A stretch of DNA of 64,000 nt, from contig JABVXU010000011.1 of the NCBI GenBank assembly GCA_013365365.1, positions 124,001 to 188,000 of the forward strand, in the 5' to 3' direction. This document shows positions 25,900 to 38,400 of the stretch, in pieces. Each line of letters starts with the position of its first letter. Position 1 is the stretch's first letter. The notes under the pieces are model-generated. The model did no database searches. It was not told the DNA's origin and saw only the letters and a list, made by a program, of their open reading frames with translations. Source of the stretch: Cruorifilaria tuberocauda. Its lineage: Eukaryota > Nematoda > Chromadorea > Rhabditida > Onchocercidae. Both the position numbers and the translations under genes were made by a program.

Positions 25900-28800
25900 T
25901 TCCGTCTGAAGCTTGCTTAGTAATGTCGACATGCTGTGACACTTTTATCATATAGGATGTCCTCTTCCTTCCGAAGACTGATTCTCAAGCGTGGTCGTCG
26001 AGAACTTCTTTTCAAGTCTTCTTTCCTCCAACTTCTATTCTTCCTCTCATCTTGTCGAGATGTACTTCTCAAACAACGAGTTGGTGAAACCCATTCATTT
26101 TTATCTCCTACAAGAAAATGATAAGAGAAGGCACTGCAGCGTTCGTCAAATTTCTGAATTCTAATAAATTCGATTGAACTCAATTCCCACATGAAATGAG
26201 AAAGTTTATTTAATGCTTACTGAATAATAAGTAGCAAATGTTCTATTCTAATAGAATTAATTGGTGGTCAAATGATAAATGAAACAAAAGATATTGCAGA
26301 TGGGAATATTTGTTTCTGAGATAACTGATGAATTAATTGAGATTTCGAATGAATGCCATCAGAAATTATCTTCAACTGATATTTTAAAATTCCGACGAAA
26401 TAGCAATGTGCTGTAAATTTATAGATTTCAATTTCTGAATAATACCATTTCTAAAAAGAATCAAAGGTCAAGAAAAAGACAAGCATATTTTGCAAATTGT
26501 CCGCCTAATCATATGCAAAATCACTGCATTTTCATCAGATTTTTTTCAATCCAAAATACTTCACGTCCTAACAATATGCAGCAATTTAATACTTCTAATT
26601 ATACAAATGACCTGAAATCCATGTCTTGTATTAATTAAGTTCAGATTATTTGAATCACTTGAGAACTCGTAATAGTAGCTTATTTACTTCGGCATATTTC
26701 CGTAGCGGCGAATCTTTCTATTTTGTACTCGAAGCATTCTTAAATTTCTACCTTTCTTCATACCCATAGCATAAGAGCATTGCAGACAAGAAATTATTCA
26801 AACTGCTTGAAATAAAACTCATCATTGTCCGATTTTATAGATTTCTCAAGAAAGTTTTCTCAGTTGAATCAATTCTCTTTTATACTTCTTCTGATGCTAA
26901 GATTGAACAAAGGGATAAGCCAAAAGACAACAATACTAATAAAGAAAGAGAATTTCAGAAGTTAGTATCATCATGCCATCAATTCAATTTGAGAGCATAT
27001 TCCTCCTACAATTCATATTCACAGTAAAATTTTAATGATTTTCAGTGCAGCAGTCTTTTAGTTCTCATATATGGGGTGATTTGCATTTGCAAGCTTCTCA
27101 AGAATAGCAACACTGCGTTTCCTCCCTCTTCAACTACTACTAAAGATGTGTCGACCATGAAGATAACTGTACTTCAAAATGACAACATTTGATAATTGCG
27201 TTTTCTTTTTAGCTCGTGAGTTACAAAATTGGCATAAGTAAGATATAACTTGCTGGGATTAGACGTGATTTCTTAGCATTGGATTAATTTATTTAGATTA
27301 AACGTAATGCATCAGATAGCAAAATATGTTACAATTTACGTATTCATGTTTGTGCGAAGAAATTACAGATTGCATTCATTTTTTGAAATAATAATGATAT
27401 ATTTTTAAGAGTTAAGCTAATATGAATTTTATTTCAAATATCATACAAGTTTAATGAACAATTGGTCCAAAATGCCATGATCCTTGATGACAAATTAAAT
27501 AAGATACACTGCGACGAAGTGATGTCGTTCATTAGGTTTAAATTCCATTAACAAAGTATGAAAATGATTTGATACATTTCGAACAAAATCGTAGAACGTA
27601 GATGATTTTTATTCTTCCAATGAAAGACAAATATAATTATATTTGATAGTATCAATGAAAAAGGAAAAACGACGTGTCGTTTCCAAGAAATGAAGAAAAG
27701 AGCAGCAATTATTTACTGAACAAAGTTAAAAGAGAATCGAGTAATACTATAAATGCAACATTTATTCAACTACTTAATGAAGTCTCCGACAGTTTCTAAG
27801 GAAGTTTGAAAATAAACGCCTATTTCAATGAAAGAAGCGTTTGTGAATTTCGATAAAATGTAAGGCCTAAAAATAGAGAACCAACTGGTTTGTTGAATGT
27901 GTTTTACCTGCACTCGGAATTTACATTCAACATATTACTATTGCTCAAAAAATTCTAGTTTTTTACATCATATTAAAAAAATACATATAGTGTGCTAATT
28001 TATAGATCTATAATTCACAGAGAGATGTAAACAGTGATCAGTTATTCTAATCAATAACAATAACAATTGGAATTACAAAATACTGGTTTCAAATTACTGC
28101 CACAATTATTCAAATTGATGCTAGAGAGAAATTACTTGAACAAGCACCAAATTAAAATTGGAAATGATGAGACTCTGTGAAATGAAATACTTTTCTAATT
28201 TCTAAAAAGTTCTTCATTACTTTCTTTTCTTTGAATGCAAACAGTGAAGCGACTGTACTGTCCGATGCGTGCTTCACTCACTGTAGAAACGGTGACACAC
28301 AGTCCCTTCATTGTTGTTTACACATCCGTCGTGTCTGTCTCTGTTCAATTAGTAAACATGTGTGTGTGTGTCTGCACATGTCTGTTTACATGACAGCAAT
28401 GTTGCCACGGTTCTGCTGAAGCCACGTCAACTTCACGATCACAGCTCCACGCTGCGTGTTCTTCGGAGAAGCAACCGACCGGTCTAGCAAGCAGTGATGC
28501 ATGCCCTCATACTGTTAGCTGTCGTTAATATCGTACTGAATGTTATGAAATTGGAAGATTCTGAAGCATTTTACGTGCAATAACCGATAATACATACAAC
28601 AATCAATAATTCATGCAGTGATCGATACATGCAATAATTAAACATAAAAGAAATGAAGAATAAGTTAGGCTACAGATTACTGTTGTCTCGACTATAAATT
28701 AAACAGTGAAATAAGTTTACCTAAATGAAGGAAACAAAGAAATAAGACTGACCAGCGAGTTTGGAAGATAATTAGTAAGTTCAGAAAAGGGATGGTTGGT

Positions 28801-31800
28801 ATTATAAAAGCCGGAAGGAAAAAGAATTACTTGTGATGATCGTCACATCAACTGTCGAATTTCAACAATCATCTTGTGCTTTTTTCCGTCCGCACTCCAT
28901 ACTATCTGTATCACTAAGATGTTAGGCAAGCGGGGACTGGCTATGAGAGTTCTTGGTTCTAAGAACAAGATTTTCAAAATGCGATCGGCAGATTCCAAAG
29001 ATGAAAGCTTATAGCATACACAAAAAAGAAAGGAAGGAAAGAGAGAGGGATAAAGTACTGAGCGGCGGAAATGACCAGTGTGAATCATTGCGCTTATTTT
29101 ACAAATAATTTGTTAATTTCATTTCACAAGATCCGACTTTTCTCGTTGCTATGAATAAATATATGTTCTTTGCAATTTCAACTAACGGAAAACGATTGAT
29201 TGCTAATATTCATCATACTAAAATATCAACTTAATCAAAGATTAAACAAACAACAACCGATTGAGTGGCAGCAAATACGATTTTGGACTTCCTTTCGCTG
29301 AATCATAAATTATCCCACTAAGGGCTTTCGCTTATCATTTCAAGATTTTCACATACAAAGGAATCAGTTAAATGAAAAGAGCAAATGAACACAAATTAAA
29401 TGATTGATAGCAAAAAGCTTTTTTTGCTTTTTAATCGAATCTAAAAGTTAGTATTCATTTGAATGTTGTTTTTCTGTTTGCTTTGTTATTTAAACTTTTG
29501 ATTTCTGTAGTAAAACTGATATTCGGTTTTTTCTGAATGATTTATGATAGCTGAATAATTTCACGTTTACGTGAATTAGTAAATTTTTACTAATTTGGAA
29601 TAGAACTATTTCTATTTTAAAACTATTTTAAACTGGATTTGTAGAATTGTTGAAGATAATTTTTCTAATCACTTATCAAATTTATATATCTCAGTTTTAT
29701 CCAAACTTTCATTATTAATCATATTTTCATAATTAATCATATTTTTCCACCAGTAATTTGATTCAAAAAGGGATTATCGAGACGCTTTGTGAAATTGAAA
29801 TTTATCATTAAACTAATCAACTTAGCGCGATCAAATTACAAGCTTGCACTGAAAATTTTGTTTCAAAATTTTCATTTCTTAAATTTATATCATTTTGTTA
29901 CAAATCACGTAAGGATTTGTTTATGGCAGCTCAAAAATTTTTTTTTTAATTCAAACTTTTTTGTCACTTTTAATTCTTTGTCTATTTTCTTCGTTATCCG
30001 TTTGTTCTTTCCACTTTTAAATAGACTAATAATATTTCACTTTCTTTAATCCAAAAATGAATCGATTCTTAAAAATCAGGAAAAAGTGACGAATCACGGT
30101 ACCGGAAGAAAAATGTAGAACAATGAAAAGAACAAAATCTCAGTATCACGTAAAAGTGAAAAATCGTTACTGTTAATGCTCCAAAATTTATTTCACTTTC
30201 TTATTAGCCTTCCCAGTTCCCCATTTTTCCACCTTCTGAATCCTCTCACTTCATTTATTGATCAGCATATTTCTTCAGAAACATCGCTATTCTGTGGAAT
30301 TACATTTTTCCGAACAAAAATGTATTTAAAAAATCTAGTATTCTTTAATTTATTCTGTTCTCTAATTCAATGATTACCTTAAATCTGTCAATGATAACAA
30401 CTTAAGTGCTAAAATATTATTATTCGTATGAACCGATCGTTAGAAATAGCGCCAATCAGCAGATATTGTAATATCAGCGGCAACAGTTGATAATAAATAG
30501 TAATACCTAAATTAAAGATCTCATTTTCTTCTGTAGCAAAGAGGACTGTGTCGTACATTGTTTCGCATTTTCATACTTATCATATCTAATGAACAGATAT
30601 TATTGAACAGTAATTACTACCATATTTGTTGTCAAATTAATTATTTATTGTCTTTTCTTTTCCGGAATTTTACAAACATTGCAAATAAACACCATTTGAA
30701 TTTTGCCAAAATTAATGCATTAATCAATTATTTGCTTCGAATAAAATTGGTAATATGAATAAATTCTATTGAAAAGTTAACAAATCATTTCTAGAGAAAC
30801 ATTATTGAGGAATTTTGGTTTAAGCGAAAAACAAAATAAAAGTTTAAAATGAAGTTGAGAGAGAAAAGAATCAAGAAAGAGACATTGTTTTGTTATTATG
30901 AACTTCAGCTTAATTAGGATAGAAAACAAAAACAAATTTTCTTCGAAATGCTTGGAATTTTTATTGTTCTCGTACTATTTTTCTTTTATCATATCTTGGA
31001 AAAACATAACTTGAAATCTTTTGAAGTAGTCATCGGTCGGTTAAAACCAGTTAATATGAATACTCCATTCCCGAACTGCTTGACAAACATTATTTTAATT
31101 ACACCATATATTTAAATTATTTATGGACACAGAAAATAATACTTTAATTAAATTTAAATTATTTCGAAAGATTTCTTATCTCACGATTTTAATTTTTTCA
31201 AATTTATGATTTAAACTAAACATTGGTGTTTACAATCGTTGCTTTTTTGCAGAAAAAGAATATGATGTAACATATCCCTCACTCCAATTTTATTTCCCAC
31301 TTTTCCTACATTGTTTTTACTTTTTTAAAGGTATTCGTAATTATGGATGTTTATTATGAAGTTCTTATATATAAATGAAAAAACTTCCAATCAAATTATT
31401 CACTTATTTATTTACGTAATTGTGAAGTTGTTTACACCGCGAAGAAGTATATTTTTACTTTATATTTGCTCATTTATACATTAATTTAGTTACAGCCTTA
31501 CTTATTTGTCTGCTTATTCTTTTGTCCATTTATCTACGAACTACTGAGAGCTATTAGAAATGAATTAATTCATCACATGCAATAATAAATTCAAATAATT
31601 CGCTTATCATGTTCATTTGAATTAAATATGTATCTATAATGATTAATTAACGTTATGCCGTTAATGATCATTACGCTTTCAATCAGTTAATTACTTCATA
31701 ATTCGTTCTTAGGAAAAGTAAAAAATACTTTCAAAGTTTCAATCTCAATGTAATTTATTCATTTTGTGTAAAATGAATAGTTTTAATCATGATTCTTCTA

Positions 31801-32337
31801 AGTTTTTAAATTAATTCATCGATTCTGAGTTTAAAATACTTACAAAATATTCTGAATTAAATTATTATGTAGTAATGACACATCCACACTTATCTCACTT
31901 CAATCATACAATTAATTGAAGTGTATATCGAATTTTCTCCCTAAATGCTATTTTTCATTTATTCAAAACTGAAAATAAATCAGAAAGCGTTATATCGATC
32001 GCTTTTGCTTTATTGATCCGATCAATGCTTCCTTAAGCAGCGATTATCTTTCTTCATCTATTAACGAGTAGACAAGAAGTATTAATTAATTAGTAACACA
32101 CGTACGCCAATATATTGGCGAATTATTAATTATCTATATTCTCCTTTCATACCATTTGAATAAAAAAATATTTGCAAGCTTAAATTATTTTCATTTATTA
32201 ATACATTGATCTAATTGACAAATAAATTGAATAACTTTTATATTCTATAATTACAGAGTTTTTAAGATATTCGAAGCAAATATTTTAAAAATCATTTTAT
32301 CGAAATAGCTTTTGAAACGAAACACAAATGCTTCACT
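25900..32337. other. gene-poor AT-rich stretch
   Basis: No exon chain was seen on either strand. The base composition returns to strongly AT-rich after the island. It could be a long intron or intergenic DNA. Confidence 0.45.
32105..32120. repeat. 16-bp perfect palindrome
   Basis: CGCCAATATATTGGCG is identical to its own reverse complement. A related half (GTCGCCAATATATTAT) occurs near 33560. It may be a dimeric protein-binding site or chance. Confidence 0.5.
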
Positions 32338-32946
32338 TTAAAATTTGATTACTAAATTTATATAAAAGAACAGAATAAGAGATGATGAAATCATCTTTTT
32401 GGCCTTCGACTGATTCGGATACCTCCCAGGTTGCAATGACGTAATTGGTGGATATCCTCGCTTTGAGCTTCTCCAATTAGATCGCTTTTCTTGATATTCT
32501 GCTCCACTTCTTTCTTTCCCATTTTTCATTAATTGATTATTTTTGGTAAATACCAAGTTGTTTTTTACCGTTTCAAAATTTCCCTCCTCTTCGAACATAA
32601 CTTTGTTATGTTCCAACTTTCTATTTCTATTTCTTTTTTAGTAAATCATTTAAATTCATCTTTTTTGTCGTTCAAATTAGTTTTAATAATTTTCACCTTT
32701 CTCTCTAATTATGCTATTCATTAATAAATGTTGGTCGCTCTTTTTCAATTGTTTATTTTCTTTCCTTCGAATGAAAATGACAGCCAGTAAAAGTTGAGAA
32801 ATAGATATGGTAAAAGGTACCGTTATAATTACACAACGAAGTAAACAGTAATAAATGAAAAGTTCCTGAGTAATCCAGCATATTTTTTCAAGAGATGGTA
32901 AAGGAGTAAATCCGATGAACACGTTTGTCTCTACGTGAATGGTCGT
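32338..32946 (-). CDS. possible 3' end of a single-pass membrane protein gene (partial)
   Basis: I do not recognise a family. An exon starting after an AG near 32947 reads a hydrophobic span (CVIITVPFTISISQLLLAVI) followed by basic residues (FIRRKENKQLKK), like a transmembrane helix with a cytoplasmic stop-transfer signal. A donor (GAAAG|GTGAAA, about 32690) can join in phase to a second exon starting after CAAAG near 32608. This codes for a charged, Asn/Lys/Arg-rich tail and stops at 32338. The acceptor is weak. Upstream exons, if any, were not found. It could be a receptor or adhesion-protein tail, or two chance open frames. Confidence 0.3.
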
Positions 32947-34962
32947 TCATTATCTCCTAGCTTTTCCTGATAATTTGTAAATAACTGTTATGGGATAATT
33001 TGATAGGTCATCATTAGATCACGATTTCAATATAGTCATAGTTTAATGGTAATTAATTTGCAATTATGTTTAAATTGTAAGTGGCAATAAGTTTCTAGAA
33101 AAAATTTATATCATAGTTATTTTTATTCATTCAAACAGAAGTTCTCTAAAGATCTTAAAATATCAGTCAATAATTGTTTAACTATTGTAATTATTTACCT
33201 GCTGTAAATTATCGATTGATGCATTACTCTGTTTATAAAGTTTACACGTTTGCACTTTCTTATGAATACATTGAATGTTTATATTAACATAATTTGATGT
33301 GATTATAAGAGCGAAATTGAAGTGTTAACAAAACTGAGAAGGAAAAATTATTAGAAATAAGATTTTACCCTTACTTTCACTCAAACCTTTCAGTATCATT
33401 CGCGAAGTGATTCAAATAATTTCTCATTCGTTCATTCAAACTGGAAAGAAGAAGAAGGAAAATTTTTGAAAAAGATTATTTCTTTATTATATCCTCTAAA
33501 CCACAGAATCACTTCATTTTTGAATAAACAATTCATAGAATAAGTTAGCTTTAATATTGTCGCCAATATATTATCTTCGAATCTTCACTAAATTTTAGAA
33601 TTAAGGAAATCATAGAAAGGAAAAGAGAGAGAGAGGGGAAGAGAGATGAGAAAATGAATAAAGTATTTGATAATCTTTCTTGCACGAATTCTAGTATAAT
33701 TATCCCCTGATGAATTCTTTGTCAATCATATCCTTTCATTGTCTCATTCTCTTCTGTATTTCCGTATTTCAAATTTTAGGCCATTTGGCATTTGGGACAC
33801 ATTTCGAGGAGTAGAAAAATAGAAGTTGGAAGGGAAACGCTCAACTATTTACTTATCAGAAAAGTTATCAAATCATTGAGAATCTTCTACTGATCTGAGA
33901 AGAATAAGAATAAAACGAAACAGCGACTCTCTCTCTTCTTTTTATTTGAGAAATAATAGGCGCTTGGGCACTTCCTTCTTCTGCGCATATATAAGCAAAG
34001 GCAATGTTTGAATCAAAGGTAAAATAATTTGTGGGAAGAAAAGGTGAGGGAGATCGAGAAAATGATGACTGCTCAAATTTAACCCCAGTGAATTACGTAA
34101 AATATAAATCAGTTTGGTTTCCATCAATGTTTCCTTTTTTAGAAATGAGTAATTCTAAATAACCGGCTCGCTTATTCAATTCACATTTATTTTTCGATAA
34201 TTTCTGATAATATCAACTTTTATTTGCGTCACGAATCGATAGTTTTCAAAATAATTATGACAAACAAGTTTCTGCTTCATGATTCTATATCATAGCAATC
34301 GTGATTATGGTTTTATAACAAAGAGAAAAGGAGAAAGTTAAAGTTGAATATGATGGGCTATGATATCCATTGTATATTAACTTGATGGTAACCACTAAGT
34401 CTGAAGGAATGATGACATGAGACAAACGATATTCACTTCCATATCACTTCTGTAATAAGTATCAATTATCCATGCCACATACAAAATTATTTTTATTGAT
34501 TGCAATAAGTTGTAAATGATCGTAACATCGAATTTCTCAATTAAGAAATAAAATAAAGAATACGTTGGAAGAGGAATGAAATTTGAATCTAAAATTAAAA
34601 TAGTTAATCAATGTGAATAACAGAATTATGTAGTGAAAACAATTATAACATTGTCAGCATTGGTTTATTATTATTTCTAAGGCATTTGCTGTTAGCAACA
34701 TTTGCACTGACTTATTCACAGCTACATAATTCAATTAAAAGTTTGCTTTTGCTGCAAGTCACTTTAATTACTTTGAAGCAAAAACAAGGACGATTTTCGC
34801 ATCGCTCAAGATCCACTGCGTTTCACTTCACATTCGCAAATAGTAACAGACATGCCTAGATTATTTTAATGAAAATTTCTTTTTTTCCTGAAAAATGATT
34901 ATTTATAAAAAATTACTAAGGAAAAAGCAAACTGAGTGATTCATTTTTCTTCCTTTCAATTA
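32947..34962. other. AT-rich stretch, nothing supportable
   Basis: There are no convincing exons. A short open run after an acceptor at about 33780 (GHLAFGTHFEE then stop) was noted, but it has no partner exon. Confidence 0.4.
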
Positions 34963-35222
34963 ATTTCTCATAGCAACAAGAAATTTTCATTTTCTTCGGC
35001 AGAATCATTTCATTTCCTTTTTGAGTTTGAAACCTAGATGGAGTTGTAATGCAGATATCAGCGACGAGTTTGTCCTGGGATTTCCATTAATAATAAGACT
35101 TTATTGCGAAGATGAGAGAGAAGATGTTAATAACTATCAGTTGAAATTATTTCGAAACCCATTTCCTCATAGCAACAAGAAATTTTCATTTTCTTCGGCA
35201 GAAGGATTTCATTTCCTTTCTG
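34963..35222. repeat. pair of about 60-bp direct repeats, 198 bp apart
   Basis: Copy 1 (34963-35022) and copy 2 (35161-35222) share a core containing CTCATAGCAACAAGAAATTT and TTCTTCGGCAGAA with only a few differences. The DNA between them contains an open plus-strand segment (NADISDEFVLGFPLIIRLYC) that I cannot assign. It could be a local duplication or the ends of a small element. Confidence 0.7.
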
Positions 35223-35296
35223 CGCTTAAGACAAATGGAATGATGGCAATTTGGTGAGCGAATAGTCCGTTGACCTTAGATAGAAGAATTGTTGTT

Positions 35297-35403
35297 TCAA
35301 TGTCGTCTGTCGTCTTCTCGAACTTTACGCAGCAATTTCCCAACGAATAACGAATTCGACAACCTTCGGCGATCATCTATGAGTTCTAGGAGAAAATATT
35401 TTG
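35297..35403 (-). CDS. isolated candidate terminal exon, unknown
   Basis: After a TGCTTCAG acceptor a frame reads a basic, helix-like peptide (LLELIDDRRRLSNSLFVGKL) and ends at a TGA at 35297-35299, about 35 residues in all. The sequence is GC-richer than its surroundings and coding-like. No upstream exon could be joined, so it may be chance. Confidence 0.22.
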
Positions 35404-38400
35404 CTGAAGCACTTGGTAAAATTAGTAAAATTTTACTGAAAATGAAAACTCATGACGGATAATTCAGTTATCTATGTTGTCACAGTTATTAAATTCTGTT
35501 AATATAATCAAAGTATAGATATGGTTGATAACTCGTCCAGTCAGTTTTGAAAACAAAACCCACCTCTTTCTTATCAAATTGCACAATGAAACTTAAAAAT
35601 GTAACGATATATTATCCTATCAAAGGTACTCATGTAGTATTCTATCAATTGTTTTGGTAGATAATGGTTCACAAGAATTCGTCGAATTTGAAGTATAATT
35701 TTCTGTGCTGTAAATGTAAGTTGTCTAGTATTTTGAATAAGAAATGTCTTCTGAAACCAAAACTGTTACTGTTTTCGTGAACGGATTATTAGCCGAATTA
35801 TAAATTCCAAGATTCTAAATCTTCCATTATATTCCAAAATTTGATTCTGAAATCGTGATATCATTTCAACTGTGAAATTTTGGATAAATCATTCACATAT
35901 TACCAATAATATCTTGGGTTATCCAGCAAATTTGAAGTTTTTGTGAATATATGGATGAATTTGAATACTTTGTTTCTTTTTAACAAATTTCAATCAAAGA
36001 ATATTTTTTCGTGATACTCTTTAAACCTCCTGGAAGAATGGCAGACTTAATCATTACCATAACTTGTAATATTTCACTACAATTTACTTATCTGTTAATC
36101 AGTCATTTTGCTGTGAAATAACGCAACTTGTCTAATATCGATGTCATTTACCAATCACAAATTTCATTTCTTCACTTATACATTTTCATGTTATTCATAG
36201 ATCAGAAATTTTATGGTATTTCGATGTATTTAACTTCCAATTTTTTATAGATCATAAGAATTGAAATAGAATGCTTATCATTCACTTATTGACTGTTTTC
36301 TTCGACTTTTCGCATTGACTTTCTTTTTTGCTTTTTCGTTTCAAAAAAATTATCGAAAGATAATAATTATACTTATTAACGTCATTTAACTTTCTTTATG
36401 AATTGCGAAAAGAAATTTCATTTGCATTTAAATCGAATAAGTTTCATAAGCTGCAACAATTCTTACATGATTATATAAGTCATTTTAAATTCCACTGATT
36501 TTAAAGAGACCAAGGTGGAGTCCGATAATAATTACCTATTTCGAATTCCGTCCTTTTAATCGGTAGCTCAGCAATAAGTTATATACAGTAGCAGCTTCAA
36601 CAATTAACAAGTTTCTTTCAACAATTAAGGGTAAGTAGTATTTTAAAAGGATAATAAATATGGAATCGTTATTCTTATTGCAATCGGAACATGGAATAAA
36701 ATGAAAAAACGAAAATTTATCGATTCCAATGCAATAAATACACAAAATAAGAAAGGAAAATCCTGTTTGAAACGGTACTATACAGTATGAAACGTAGATG
36801 GTTATGGTAACTAGTGCACTGTAAGATATAGTAATTATGTAAATATTACTGGTAATCAATTATTTCTAAATATTTTTTTCCTGTAGTTAAACACATTTAT
36901 TTATTTACAGTAAATGCTGCCAAAAATGTTTTGATAAGAAAATTATCAAAAATAAATGAAATATTTTCTCTTTCGCCTCAGATAAGTAACTTGTCGTTTC
37001 TGTTAATCATGAGTCATTAGCAAGATTTTTCTCTCTGGGAAAACTTTGCAAAACCAATACTGCTTTCAGTGATAGCAGCAATGATCACTAAGTCGTTAAC
37101 TAAAGAATTGTTAAATTGGCAGATCTCTGGTACATCGAAAGTATAAATTATTAGTGAAATATAGCAGGACTCCATCCAGTTTCAAAAAATATCCAGAAAG
37201 AATCAATCATCTGATCCAATATGTGATCGATCTGCCGATATTTTGAAATTGTTCACTTCTTTGTAGCACTTCTTTTCTTTAAATTTCACATTCGGAATGA
37301 AAATGTTTTTGGCACGACGAGTCTTTAAATGGATGAACTGAAAAATACTGTAAAATTGAAATTTGGTCTGCTTTAATTTGCATGATTTGTATTGCTGTTT
37401 AACAACGGTGCATGCATATTACAAGCGATCAATCAATTAGCGATCTCATGTTTTAGTCGTTGTGATTGGGCGATTAAGCTTAATATTATGTTATTTATTA
37501 ATTAAATAAAGTTAAACATCAGAGCTCTTAACTGTTATTTCGTTCTTCTTAATTGTTTCGGATTCAGCGATATTTTTAGAAAATTTTAAATTTATGATTT
37601 TTTGAAGTTTTTTATAATCTTTTTTGAAATAACCAAAATTTGCTTTTACTAGTCAGACTTTTGAAATTAAATTTGCACGCTTAAAATTTATTGAAGGTTA
37701 TTACATGATTAACATCACCACTCTGAATTTCTTTTCTTCAAGCTATCATTATTGTATTACAGTTCTGAATAAGAAATTACTCAAGTGCTTCAATTATGCA
37801 AAATTCAAAAGAGAAGAGAGTTATTTAAATGTGAGAAACCTTTTCTGTTTTTCCTTCTCAAATCTTAAATTTCTTCACATATGCCAAGAAGGTATTTTTA
37901 TGAATAATTTAACTGAAATATCCCATTATAATATTTATTGCACAAAACATTCATCAATTAAAATTTTTTGATTTTCTTTCTAATTTAATTACAACAATAT
38001 TGAATTACGATAGAGTAGCGATTTTGATTGAACGTTAATTAAGAAAGGTATCAATGAGTTATTTCAGGTTTTATTAAACATATATTGCATTCAATTTCAT
38101 TTTGATTAAATGCTACAGTAAAAATTTGCAGTGAAATAAATGATCATACAGGAAAAATTTATATTTGGCATATTCATTATTGTTTAATTAAATTCAGTCT
38201 TAATTAATTCCAAGTGGTAAAATACTTTTAAGTTGCATTTTAACATAGAATACATATCGCATGGTCACAACAATGTTAAATTGTAATATTGGATCAAAGC
38301 AAACAAATTATTCCATGCTAATTAGTCCACCTATCGTAAATGAACCAAATTTATTTCTGTTTTTGTAATTTGATAAAAAATTAAAATTTTTTCTTAATTG

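Larger units (their letters stand above)
23600..25900. other. GC-richer island with several simple repeats
   Basis: This 2.3-kb block is visibly richer in G and C than its surroundings. It holds a (CAG)15 tract, an imperfect GAC/CGA tract and a GATG/GATT tract. Open frames overlap on both strands, as expected from the base composition. One plus-strand candidate exon starts after TTTGTTTCAG at 25242 and reads a charged, Ser-rich stretch (HERKKRSRALSISDRSGSLL) to a stop at 25428. Downstream, 25544-25876 is open in another frame with an acidic/basic segment. I could not join these into a gene. The island could be a promoter and first-exon region of a long gene, but that is inference. Confidence 0.4.

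Noticed and set aside
36536..36859. 107-residue minus-strand hydrophobic open frame
   Set aside because: Ile/Phe/Leu-rich as expected of AT-rich DNA, with no splice sites or family signal.
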